From positions 33,596 to 97,595 of the forward strand of contig CAMHST010000002.1 of assembly GCA_946187865.1 (NCBI GenBank): 64,000 nucleotides of DNA. The letters are read 5' to 3'. Source of the stretch: an uncultured Bacteroidales bacterium (GTDB lineage: Bacteria > Bacteroidota > Bacteroidia > Bacteroidales > UBA932). Made by a program: the position numbers and the translations under genes. This document shows, piece by piece, positions 54,297 through 62,642 of this stretch (position 1 is its first letter; every line of letters starts with the position of its first letter). The notes below the pieces were generated by a model that saw only the letters and a list, made by a program, of their open reading frames with translations, ran no database searches and had not been told where the DNA came from.

Positions 54297-56684
54297 ATGA
54301 AAAAAATGCTCTTACTGGCCCTCTGCCTGCTTTCAAGCACTGTGGTCTTCGGCGTTTCCAACCCCCAAGCGGCGCCCGGCGCCCAGGTGGTGGCCGGAAA
54401 CGCCCGCTTTACCGTACTCACCGACCGGCTGGTCCGGATGGAATGGTCGCCGGAAGCCCGTTTCGAAGACCGCGCCACCCTGGCCATCGTCAACCGCAAC
54501 CTGCCCGTACCCCAGTACACAGTCTCGCGCCAAGGAGAAGGAGTGACCATCAAGACAAAGGCCCTGACGCTCACCTACAAGGGCGGCGGGAAATTCACCC
54601 CCGGCAACCTGCAGGTGCGCTTCCGCATGAAAGGCAAAACGGTGACCTGGCATCCCGGCGCCGACGCTTCCGGCAACCTGATGGGCACCGCCCGCACCTT
54701 GGACGGCTGCATGGGACCGGACAAAATCAACAATAACGACCCCATGGAACCGGGCATCCTCTCCCGTGACGGCTGGGCTGTCGTGGACGAGAGCTCCCGC
54801 CACCTGTTTGTCAAGGACGACAGCGACTGGGGCGAATGGGTGGCCGTGCGCCCCGACGGCGATGTGCAGGATCTGTACCTGTTCGCCTATGGCCATGATT
54901 ACAAGGCCGCCCTGGCGGACTATGCCAAAGTGGCCGGCCGTATTCCCATGCCCCCGAAGTTCGTCTTCGGCTATTGGTGGAGCCGCTACTGGGCCTACAC
55001 CGACGATGAGTTCGTGGCCCTGGCCGAGGAATTCCGCACCAGGAAACTGCCCATCGACGTGATGGTGATCGATATGGACTGGCACGAGACCTGGCAGGGA
55101 GCTTCCCGCCGCTACCGCCGGGACGAGTTCGGCCAGAGCATCGGCTGGACGGGTTATACCTGGAACAGCGACCTCTTCGCCGACCCGGAAGGCTTCCTGG
55201 CAGACATCCACTCCATGAACCTGAAGACCGCCCTGAACCTGCACCCGGCTTCCGGTATCGTCACGCGCGAAAAGGTCTATCCTGCATTCGTGGCCGACTA
55301 CCTGTCCCGGACCGATGATTACGACGGCCCCAAAAACTACATCTATGAAGGGGGAGAGTCCCTGGGCCGCGACCGTACCGCCCGCAAAGGCTATCACGCT
55401 TCCGTCCCCTTCCGCATGGACCAGGTGGCCTGGGCCGACGCTTACTTCAACTCGGTGATCCACCCGCTGGAGAAGCAGGGGGTGGATTTCTGGTGGCTGG
55501 ACTGGCAGCAGTGGAAGGAAAGCAAGTACGTTCCCGGCCTGAGCAACACATTCTGGCTCAACTACACTTTCTTCAACGACAAGGTCCGCACCAACAAGGG
55601 CCTGGCGCCGGAAGACGCTCCCCGTCCCATGATCTACCACCGCTGGGGCGGCCTGGGCAGCCACCGCTATCAGCTGGGCTTCTCCGGGGACACCAACATC
55701 CGCTGGGAGGTGCTGGGCTACCTGCCCTATTTCACGGCTACATCGTCCAATGTGCTCTACGGCTACTGGGGCCACGACCTGGGCGGCCACATGCAGCGCG
55801 GAGACAACCCCACAGACCCCGAACTCTATACCCGCTGGCTGCAATACGGGGTGTTCTCCCCCATCTTCAAGACCCACAGCACTTCGTCGGCCGTGCTGGA
55901 GCGCCGCTTCTGGGCTTTCCCGGACCACTACCAGTACATGAAAGAAGCCCTGGAGCTCCGCTATGCCCTCACGCCCTATATCTACGACATGGCCCGCCAG
56001 GCCTACGAAACCGGTGTTTCCCTTTGCCGGCCGCTTTACTATGAGTATCCGGAAGAGGAGAAGGCCTATACCTGGAACCAGGAATATTTCTTCGGAGACA
56101 ATATCCTGGCCGCCACCGTGTGCGAACCCGCGGGCGAGGACGGTACCGCTTCCCGCAGCGTCTGGCTTCCGGGGGGCAACGACTGGTACGACATGGCCCA
56201 CCACCGCATGATCAAGGGCGGAACCACCACTACGCTCCGTTATACCATCGGGGAGAACTGCTGGTTTGTCAAGGCCGGCTCCATTATTCCGCTGGCCCAG
56301 GAGGGCATCCAGCACCTCCAGCAGATCAGCCCGGTCCTGAGGCTTTACATCGCCCCCGGAAAGGGAAAGAGCAGTTATATCCACTACGAAGACGACCAGG
56401 TGAGCCAGGCCTATCCGGACCAGTACGCCAGCACGGAGATTGTGAAGACCGCCTCTGCGTCGGAGCTCACCGTAGAGGTGAAAGCACGCCTGGGAGCCTA
56501 CAAGGGGATGCCCGCCAACCGCAAGCTTTCCCTGGTCCTGGGCGGAGTGGACCGCAAGCCCGTCCGCGCCACCCTGGGCACGGAAGAGCTTCCCTGCAGC
56601 TACAACCCCGACACCCGCGAGGCCGTCGTGGAACTCCCGGAAGTCCCGGCCTCCCAGCCGGTGAAGGTCCGGGTGAGATTCTAA
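54297..56684 (+). CDS. GH31 alpha-glucosidase
   Basis: The protein is 795 aa with a Sec signal peptide (STVVFGVSNP). The N-terminal sandwich is followed by the catalytic barrel: PPKFVFGYWWSRYWAYTDDE, VMVIDMDWHETW, nucleophile Asp in GVDFWWLDWQQWKES, acid/base Asp in YQLGFSGDTNIRWEVL, and NVLYGYWGHDLGGHMQRGDN. C-terminal sandwich domains include a DUF5110-like part. In a starch locus it is most simply a periplasmic exo-alpha-glucosidase, like SusB in function though not in family. Alpha-xylosidase activity is not excluded. It is operonic with the GH13-GH127 fusion and ends at a strong terminator. Confidence 0.93.
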   Translation: MKKMLLLALCLLSSTVVFGVSNPQAAPGAQVVAGNARFTVLTDRLVRMEWSPEARFEDRATLAIVNRNLPVPQYTVSRQGEGVTIKTKALTLTYKGGGKFTPGNLQVRFRMKGKTVTWHPGADASGNLMGTARTLDGCMGPDKINNNDPMEPGILSRDGWAVVDESSRHLFVKDDSDWGEWVAVRPDGDVQDLYLFAYGHDYKAALADYAKVAGRIPMPPKFVFGYWWSRYWAYTDDEFVALAEEFRTRKLPIDVMVIDMDWHETWQGASRRYRRDEFGQSIGWTGYTWNSDLFADPEGFLADIHSMNLKTALNLHPASGIVTREKVYPAFVADYLSRTDDYDGPKNYIYEGGESLGRDRTARKGYHASVPFRMDQVAWADAYFNSVIHPLEKQGVDFWWLDWQQWKESKYVPGLSNTFWLNYTFFNDKVRTNKGLAPEDAPRPMIYHRWGGLGSHRYQLGFSGDTNIRWEVLGYLPYFTATSSNVLYGYWGHDLGGHMQRGDNPTDPELYTRWLQYGVFSPIFKTHSTSSAVLERRFWAFPDHYQYMKEALELRYALTPYIYDMARQAYETGVSLCRPLYYEYPEEEKAYTWNQEYFFGDNILAATVCEPAGEDGTASRSVWLPGGNDWYDMAHHRMIKGGTTTTLRYTIGENCWFVKAGSIIPLAQEGIQHLQQISPVLRLYIAPGKGKSSYIHYEDDQVSQAYPDQYASTEIVKTASASELTVEVKARLGAYKGMPANRKLSLVLGGVDRKPVRATLGTEELPCSYNPDTREAVVELPEVPASQPVKVRVRF

Positions 56685-56704
56685 CCCCCGTCGCCATACA
56701 TGAA

Positions 56705-56740
56705 GGGAGCGGCCCGGAAACGGACCGCTCCCCTTTTTTT
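56705..56740 (+). terminator. Rho-independent terminator after GH31
   Basis: Stem GGGAGCGG/CCGCTCCC (56705-56712 and 56725-56732) with an inner CCG/CGG pair and GAAA loop, followed by seven or eight T. Just beyond, CCAATGA (56741-56747) and TCATTGG (56765-56771) form another inverted repeat. Confidence 0.92.
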
Positions 56741-56822
56741 CCAATGAAACTACACGCTAAATGATCATTGGAACCGCGTTTCTCAACGGGGATTTTTTCA
56801 TTCTAACCAACAAAAAAGGATT

Positions 56823-58760
56823 TTAACGGGTGAATTCCACCACCAGCGTGCCGTAGGCGGGCACCCGTGTATCGTCAGTAATTGTCACGCTCTCTCCGGT
56901 GAGCACATTGCGTCCGGCGCCAAGGCCGTCGGTGATCTCGCGGAAACGGGTCCAGGAGACATTCCTCTCTTCCGCAGAATTGTTCAGGAAAACGAACACC
57001 ACGTCCTTGTCGTTGTAACGGAAGTATCCGTAGGTGTTGTCCTGGGGAATGAAATGCAGCGTTTTCCCGCTGTGGATCACCTCTTTCCCCTTCCGCCAAC
57101 GGAACAGCGTGCGGGCGAAATCATGCAGGTCGGCCGCGTGCGCCCAGCTGCTGTCTTGAGCGGCGCTGCTGCGTCCCTTGTCCGTGAACAGGTTCAGCGC
57201 GTCACCCTCCCAGCCGCCGGGGAAATCCATCCGCAGACGTCCGTCATCCCGGTTGGGATTGCCGGTCACGAACATCATTTCGTCGCCGTAGAACAGCTGC
57301 GGAATGCCCCGCAGGGTGGCCAGGAGCGTAAATGCCATCTTCATGCGCCGGGGGTCGTGTCCGAACGTATCACCGATACGGGCGATATCGTGGTTGGACA
57401 GGAAGATGAGCATGTGGGAGAGGTCATGATAGATGAAATCGTGGGACAGGGCATTATAGATGGCCGATATGTCCGGTCCTCCGCGGCGACCGCGTCCGGG
57501 ACCGCCCGGCATCTGCCGGTTCTCGCTGCCCGGGATAGGCGCTGTGAGGGTGCTGGAAATGGCGCCCTGCAAGGGGAAGTCCATGATAGAGGGGAGATGG
57601 GAGTCGAACCCGTCGGAGTTGGGGTTCCCGCCCTGCCAATAGGCCACATAGTCCGGGCTGGCATGCCAGTTCTCGCCCACGATATTGAAGTACGGATATT
57701 CGTCCGTCACGGCCTTCGCCCAGGCTGCCATGGGCTCTTTCTCATTGTAGAACCAGGTATCTACCCGGAATCCGTCCAGGCCGGAATACTCGATCCACCA
57801 AACGGCCCACTGCTGGAAATACTTCAGCAGGAAGGGATTGTCCAGGTTCATGTCCGGCATGCCGCGGGAGAACCAGCCTTCTTCCATGATGGAGAGGTCG
57901 GCCTTGGAAGCGTTGGGATCCAGGGCCAGGCCCATGGTGTGGTTGGAGTTCACGTACGGGTCCGAGGGGTGCACCCAGTCCTTGAAAGGCCGGTCTTTCA
58001 TCCACCAGTGCTCGGTGCTGGAGTGGTTGGTCACCACGTCCATCACAATCTTGATCCCCTTCTCATGCGCCTTCTGGACCAGACGGCGGTACAAGGCATT
58101 GTCGCCGAAACGGGAATCGATATGGTAGTAGTCCGAGCAGGCATACCCATGGTAGGACCCGCGGCGTGCGTTGTCTTCCAGCAGCGGCGTGGACCAAATG
58201 GCCGTAGCGCCCAGGTCGGCGATATAGTCCAGATGGTCGATGATGCCCTGGATGTCGCCGCCGTGGCGTCCCATAGGCTGGGAGCGGTCGGCCTTGTCGG
58301 CGGTCTGAGGCGTGGAATCGTTGGACGGGTCGCCGTTGGCGAAGCGGTCCGGGACAATAAGATAGATGAGGTCTGCCGTGGTGAAACTCTTCCTGAGGGC
58401 CGACCCGCTCTCGCGGGCGCTGATCTGATAGGGATAGCGGACAACTTCGTTTCCGCGGCGGAAAACCAGCGTATAAGTGCCCGGGGCGGCTGTTTCGGCC
58501 ACGGCGACATCTACGAACAGGTAGTTGGGGCTGTCGGCCTTGTGTACGGCCGTGACGGACACTCCGGCGGGGCCTTCCACCGTCACGTTGTCAAAGGCGC
58601 CCATCCCCTCCCCGTTTACCAACAGCTGCAACTGGGTTTTCATGCCGGTCCACCAGGACAGCGGCTCCACCCGGCTGATCCGCTGCTGGGCCGCAAGGGA
58701 CGCGAAGGACAGGATGATTCCGGTGGCTGCCGAGAGCCATTTCTGCATGCAAGTGTTCAT
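56823..58760 (-). CDS. GH13 neopullulanase/cyclomaltodextrinase-like enzyme (SusA-type)
   Basis: The protein is 645 aa. The N-terminal domain (RISRVEPLSWWTGMKTQLQL) is that of SusA-type neopullulanases and is paralogous to the N-terminus of the fusion at 50361. Catalytic residues: Asp in GLDGFRVDTWFYN, Glu in FNIVGENWHASP, Asp in FLSNHDIARIGD. A Gly/Pro/Arg-rich insert (RQMPGGPGRGRRGGP) lies about two-thirds along. The start at 58760 sits 1 bp after the upstream stop; the Met at 58748 is an alternative, and both give a Sec signal (IILSFASLAAQ). It is likely periplasmic, cutting imported malto-oligosaccharides. It is the last gene of the sus operon. Confidence 0.93.
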   Translation of the reverse strand: MNTCMQKWLSAATGIILSFASLAAQQRISRVEPLSWWTGMKTQLQLLVNGEGMGAFDNVTVEGPAGVSVTAVHKADSPNYLFVDVAVAETAAPGTYTLVFRRGNEVVRYPYQISARESGSALRKSFTTADLIYLIVPDRFANGDPSNDSTPQTADKADRSQPMGRHGGDIQGIIDHLDYIADLGATAIWSTPLLEDNARRGSYHGYACSDYYHIDSRFGDNALYRRLVQKAHEKGIKIVMDVVTNHSSTEHWWMKDRPFKDWVHPSDPYVNSNHTMGLALDPNASKADLSIMEEGWFSRGMPDMNLDNPFLLKYFQQWAVWWIEYSGLDGFRVDTWFYNEKEPMAAWAKAVTDEYPYFNIVGENWHASPDYVAYWQGGNPNSDGFDSHLPSIMDFPLQGAISSTLTAPIPGSENRQMPGGPGRGRRGGPDISAIYNALSHDFIYHDLSHMLIFLSNHDIARIGDTFGHDPRRMKMAFTLLATLRGIPQLFYGDEMMFVTGNPNRDDGRLRMDFPGGWEGDALNLFTDKGRSSAAQDSSWAHAADLHDFARTLFRWRKGKEVIHSGKTLHFIPQDNTYGYFRYNDKDVVFVFLNNSAEERNVSWTRFREITDGLGAGRNVLTGESVTITDDTRVPAYGTLVVEFTR

Positions 58761-58761
58761 C

Positions 58762-60159
58762 TTATTCCAAAGTCCAGATTTGATATTCAAAGGGGCCGAA
58801 CTCTTTTTCGGCCGGGATGCTTTCATACGCGGCGACTCCCTTGGGGAAATCGGCCTTTACCGGGTTCTTGCTCACATTCACGCCCAGCAGGAAGCCTTTC
58901 CCGCTCTTGCCGGGGGCATAGTGCACGAACACCACGCGGCCGCTGCTGCTGGCGGTCATCTCCCCGCTGCGGTCCAAGCCGGAGAGTTCCTGCAGGGCTT
59001 TCTGGTACTTGGCCTTGAAGTCCTTGGCCTCGTCCCAGTCCATGTCCATGGTGTTGAAGAAGTTGATGGTCTTATCGTAGGCGATCTCTTGCGAACCGTA
59101 CAGCATGGAAGACCCATTGAGGGCCGCCATCAGCACAAAGGCGGCCAGGCCTCCCTCTGCGCTCTTGAACTGGCCGGCCGGGGTATTGCCCGTAGCGTCG
59201 TCATGGTTGGTGACAAAGAAGAGTTTGGACTTCGAAGCGGGCGTTTTTTCCTGGTCGGTTTTGTACCAGTTGAAGAAAGCGCCGGCGCCTCCGCCGTCGA
59301 ACAGGCTGATCATCCGGCTCTTCATGGCACGGTCGAAGATGATGTCGAAGCCGTTGTCGAACATCCGCTCGAAATCCGACTCCGCCAGCATCAGGAATCC
59401 GGGCTTCAGGGCTTTCAGCTGGCCGATAGCCTCTTTCCAGAAGTCGTCCCGCACCCCATGGGCATAGTCGCAGCGATAGCCATCGATATCCAGTTCCTTC
59501 ACCCAGTACTGCAGGGCGTCCTCCATGGCGGCCCAGAGCTCCTTCTTGGAGAAGTCCAGCTGGGCGACATCCTTCCATACACCGTCCTTGGTGGGCCAGG
59601 CGATGCTTCCGTCGGCCTTGTGCTCGTACCACTCCGGATGCTCGGTCAGCCACACGTTGTCCCAGGAGGTATGGTTGGCCACCCAGTCGAACATCACTTT
59701 CATCCCCTTTTCCTTGGCGGCTTTCACCAGCGAGCGCAGTTCGTCCAGGGTGCCGTAAAGGCTGTTTACCTCCTTATAATTCTTGATGCAATAGGGCGAG
59801 CCGAAAGGCTTGTCTCCGGGCATCCCGGGCAAGACCTCCTTGCCCTCTGCGTACACCGGCATCAGGTACAGGATATCGGTACCCAGGGCTTTGATCTCGT
59901 CCAGGCGCGCCTGAACCTTGCCGAAGGCGCCGGATTTCCCGTACAGTTTCAGGTTCACCTGGTAAATCTGGTAGTGGTCGCGCGCGGTGGCGGGAAGCGT
60001 GAGCGCATCCGTGGCATAGCTGCGCGGGGTGACCGGGGTCTCCGGTATCACGGGAAGGTTGGAGTCATCGGGCTTCCCGCCGCCGGAAGACGGCTTGGTG
60101 CACGTGCCGCAAGCCAGGCAGCAGAAGGCGATGGTAAGGATATACAGGCTCTTTTTCAT
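58762..60159 (-). CDS. GH13 alpha-amylase lipoprotein (SusG-like role)
   Basis: The protein is 465 aa. Lipobox FCCLACGTC suggests surface anchoring. A short Ser/Gly/Pro linker is followed by a complete GH13 domain: YQIYQVNLKLYGKSGAFGKV, FDWVANHTSWDNVW, nucleophile Asp in DIDGYRCDYAHGVRDD, acid/base Glu in FLMLAESDFERMFD and Asp in FVTNHDDATGNTP. Domain C is short. It is smaller than SusG and has no inserted CBM58, so binding is probably supplied by the CBM26-repeat protein encoded 63 bp upstream. It is expected to cut starch outside the cell to oligosaccharides for SusC/D import. Confidence 0.92.
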   Translation of the reverse strand: MKKSLYILTIAFCCLACGTCTKPSSGGGKPDDSNLPVIPETPVTPRSYATDALTLPATARDHYQIYQVNLKLYGKSGAFGKVQARLDEIKALGTDILYLMPVYAEGKEVLPGMPGDKPFGSPYCIKNYKEVNSLYGTLDELRSLVKAAKEKGMKVMFDWVANHTSWDNVWLTEHPEWYEHKADGSIAWPTKDGVWKDVAQLDFSKKELWAAMEDALQYWVKELDIDGYRCDYAHGVRDDFWKEAIGQLKALKPGFLMLAESDFERMFDNGFDIIFDRAMKSRMISLFDGGGAGAFFNWYKTDQEKTPASKSKLFFVTNHDDATGNTPAGQFKSAEGGLAAFVLMAALNGSSMLYGSQEIAYDKTINFFNTMDMDWDEAKDFKAKYQKALQELSGLDRSGEMTASSSGRVVFVHYAPGKSGKGFLLGVNVSKNPVKADFPKGVAAYESIPAEKEFGPFEYQIWTLE

Positions 60160-60222
60160 AGCGGATTCATTATGTGGAAGGCCGGTGTCCGGTCAGGGGC
60201 GCCGGCCTTGGTAAAATCAGTA

Positions 60223-62640
60223 TCAGAACACGGATACACCGTTATCTTTTACGCTGAGATAGTAAGCGTTACGCTCAAACTTCAGGGCATAGTCGGGAAG
60301 CTGGGAACCGTTTCCGTTGTTGTTGAAGATCAAGTTCTCCGCTTTGCCAAGGGCACCGTCAATGACGAACACCTGCGTGGCAGTGCCGTTCACGTCGGCC
60401 GTGCCGCTTACCGCGACACCGGGCCAGCCGCCGCCCAGGTTGTTCACATCGCCCCACATGTACAGGGCGATGCCGTCCCAACCGGTCTTGTCCTCGGCGA
60501 ATACGACTACGGTCTCCGGATTCTCCTGGAGGGTCACGCCCTCATCGGTCACGGTGAGGAAGTACTCGTTCTTCTCGAACTTGAGGTCGAAGTCCGGGAG
60601 CTGGGTGCCGCCGCCGTTGTTGTTGAAAATCAAGTGCTGGTTAAGTCCAAGGGCATCCTCGAAGAAGAATACCTTGTACAGCGTTTCGCCGATGGTCACG
60701 CTGGCTCCCACCTGCGCACCGGGCCAGCCGCCGCCCAGGTTGTTCACGTCGCCCCACTGGTAGAGGGCAATCGCATCCCAGGAAGTCTGGTCGTCCACGA
60801 AGACAGCCACACGCTTCTTGTCGGCGCCGCGGGGGTTCCCCTCCACGGGAGCCACGGAGTACTGGGCGTTGATGTTCAGGAAGAGTTCGTCCTCGGGCAC
60901 GGTGATGGCAAAGTCAGCGAGCTGCTCTCCGCCGCCGTTGTTGTTGAAGATCAGGTTGAGGGTCTTCCCGGCCATGTCGGCGCTGAGGCCGAAGACGGTG
61001 TATTCTACGTCACCCACTACTTCCTTGCCCACGGGCGTGGCACCCGGCCAGCCGCCGAAGGCCTCTGCGTCACCCCAGGCATAGAGGGTGATCTCCTTCC
61101 AGTCGGTCTTGTTGTTCACCAGGATCTTGATGTCCGGGTTGTAGGGATCCAGGGCGGTCACGTTGCCCTCGGCATCCAGCTGCACGAACACTTCTTCGGT
61201 GAGGGTGATGTTGTAGTCGGCCGTCTGGGAACCGGCATTGTTGTTGAAAATGAGGTTCTCATTGCGTCCCAGGGCATCCTCCACCACGACAGACTTGTAG
61301 GTGACCGTGCCGATCTTGCGGGTGCCGGTAATCTCTGCACCCGGCCAGCCGCCGCTGAGGTCGTTCTTGTCGCCCCACATGTACACATAGAGGGCATCCC
61401 AGCCGGACAGGTCCTGCACATAGATGGTCACCGGGTCGTTGGGGACTTCCACCACGGGCTCGTCCGGACCGGAAGGCTCGCCGCCGGAAGGCAGGGTCAC
61501 AGGGTCGCCGGCCTTGACGATGACCACAAGGGCTGCATCCGGATTCAGGAAGAGGTCATAAGTGCCGTCTTCGGGAACCTTGATGTTGGAGCCGTCCTGA
61601 GTCACGGCGAAAGCTTCGCCGATGGTCTCGCAGGTACCGCCCATGTTCACATCCCAAGCGGCGTCCTTACGGAACTTGAACTCGTCGGAGGCGGTAAGGA
61701 CCAGGCCCAGGGCGGCATGCCAGGTGCCGTCCGTCACCATCGGTTCGTCTGCACCCCAGCTGTTCCCAGTAGAGGCGATAGAGCCGATCACGCCCCAAGG
61801 GCTGGTCTCGGTCATGGCCTTGCGCGGGTCTGTGGAGCCGCCTTCGACCGGGTTCGGAGCCTCAGACACGCCGTCGGCCGTCACCAGGAGGAAGTAGTCG
61901 ACTACGCCCTCGGCGAAGGAGATGTTATAGTCGGCCAGCTGCACGCCGTTGCCGTTGTTGTTGAAAATCAGGTTCTGACCCAGGCCGAAGATCTCGTCTC
62001 CGTACTCGAAGTACTTGTACTCCTGGCCGTTGGCGGTCCAGGTTCCGGCTACCGCCGCACCCGGCCAGCCGCCGCCCAAATCATTCACGTTACCCCACTG
62101 GTACAGGGCGATGGCATCCCAACCGGTCTGGTCGATGATATACACGCGAACGCCGCTGTGTTCGGGCAGCACAACGCCCGGATCCTCCTTCGGAGGCAGG
62201 AAGTAGGCTTCCCACTTGTCGGCATATACGTTGGCCCACTCGCCCGGGCCGATCGTGAGGGTATGGCTCACGGGTTCGTTCTTGGCACTGCGCTCATAAC
62301 CCTGCTGGACGGAGTAGAAGGTGAATCCGTCGGCGAGGGTCTTCCCGCCCTGGAAGGTACTGGGATCCAGATAGATACCCCATTTGGCGGTAATGGTCTC
62401 GGAGCGGGTCATCAGGTAGGAAGGGTTGCCGATGGCGGCATCGTTCCCGTTGAAGGCGCCGATGATGTAGATTTCCTCGTCCTGGGCGGATGCCTGAGGC
62501 ATGATGGCCTCGATGAGGATTTTGCCGGCCTGGGTCTGGAAAGCCTGCTTCTCGTGCGAGAATTCAATCTCCAGCTGCGGTGAGCAGGAGGCGGCAAGGG
62601 CCAGGACCGGAAGTATCAGATATGTTAAGAATCTTTTCAT
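60223..62640 (-). CDS. SusE/F-like starch-binding lipoprotein with five CBM26-like repeats
   Basis: The protein is 805 aa, with lipobox ALAASCSPQ. An N-terminal SusE-like region (about 25-155, EEIYIIGAFNGNDAAIGNPS) is followed by repeat 1 (about 163-255). A SusE-type middle domain (about 280-376, NSWGADEPMVTDGTWHAALG) and a Pro/Gly linker come next, then repeats 2-5 (about 402-497, 502-598, 610-702, 708-805). The repeat consensus is TGWDAIALYQWGDVNNLGGG, WPGA, then LIFNNNGGGxQLPD, a CBM26-like starch-binding pattern. No catalytic motif. It lies 2 bp after SusD and upstream of the two amylases. The repeats are also visible as DNA-level similarity. Confidence 0.87.
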   Translation of the reverse strand: MKRFLTYLILPVLALAASCSPQLEIEFSHEKQAFQTQAGKILIEAIMPQASAQDEEIYIIGAFNGNDAAIGNPSYLMTRSETITAKWGIYLDPSTFQGGKTLADGFTFYSVQQGYERSAKNEPVSHTLTIGPGEWANVYADKWEAYFLPPKEDPGVVLPEHSGVRVYIIDQTGWDAIALYQWGNVNDLGGGWPGAAVAGTWTANGQEYKYFEYGDEIFGLGQNLIFNNNGNGVQLADYNISFAEGVVDYFLLVTADGVSEAPNPVEGGSTDPRKAMTETSPWGVIGSIASTGNSWGADEPMVTDGTWHAALGLVLTASDEFKFRKDAAWDVNMGGTCETIGEAFAVTQDGSNIKVPEDGTYDLFLNPDAALVVIVKAGDPVTLPSGGEPSGPDEPVVEVPNDPVTIYVQDLSGWDALYVYMWGDKNDLSGGWPGAEITGTRKIGTVTYKSVVVEDALGRNENLIFNNNAGSQTADYNITLTEEVFVQLDAEGNVTALDPYNPDIKILVNNKTDWKEITLYAWGDAEAFGGWPGATPVGKEVVGDVEYTVFGLSADMAGKTLNLIFNNNGGGEQLADFAITVPEDELFLNINAQYSVAPVEGNPRGADKKRVAVFVDDQTSWDAIALYQWGDVNNLGGGWPGAQVGASVTIGETLYKVFFFEDALGLNQHLIFNNNGGGTQLPDFDLKFEKNEYFLTVTDEGVTLQENPETVVVFAEDKTGWDGIALYMWGDVNNLGGGWPGVAVSGTADVNGTATQVFVIDGALGKAENLIFNNNGNGSQLPDYALKFERNAYYLSVKDNGVSVF

Positions 62641-62642
62641 AA

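Noticed and set aside
50361..56684. Assembly error joining two genes in the GH13-GH127 fusion
   Set aside because: Frame, codon use and GC content are continuous across the junction and the linker is a plausible domain boundary; it cannot be fully excluded without reads.
58525..62583. A 1352-codon open frame on the plus strand
   Set aside because: Antisense to the starch-binding protein and two GH13 genes; same low-information Val/Gly/His composition.
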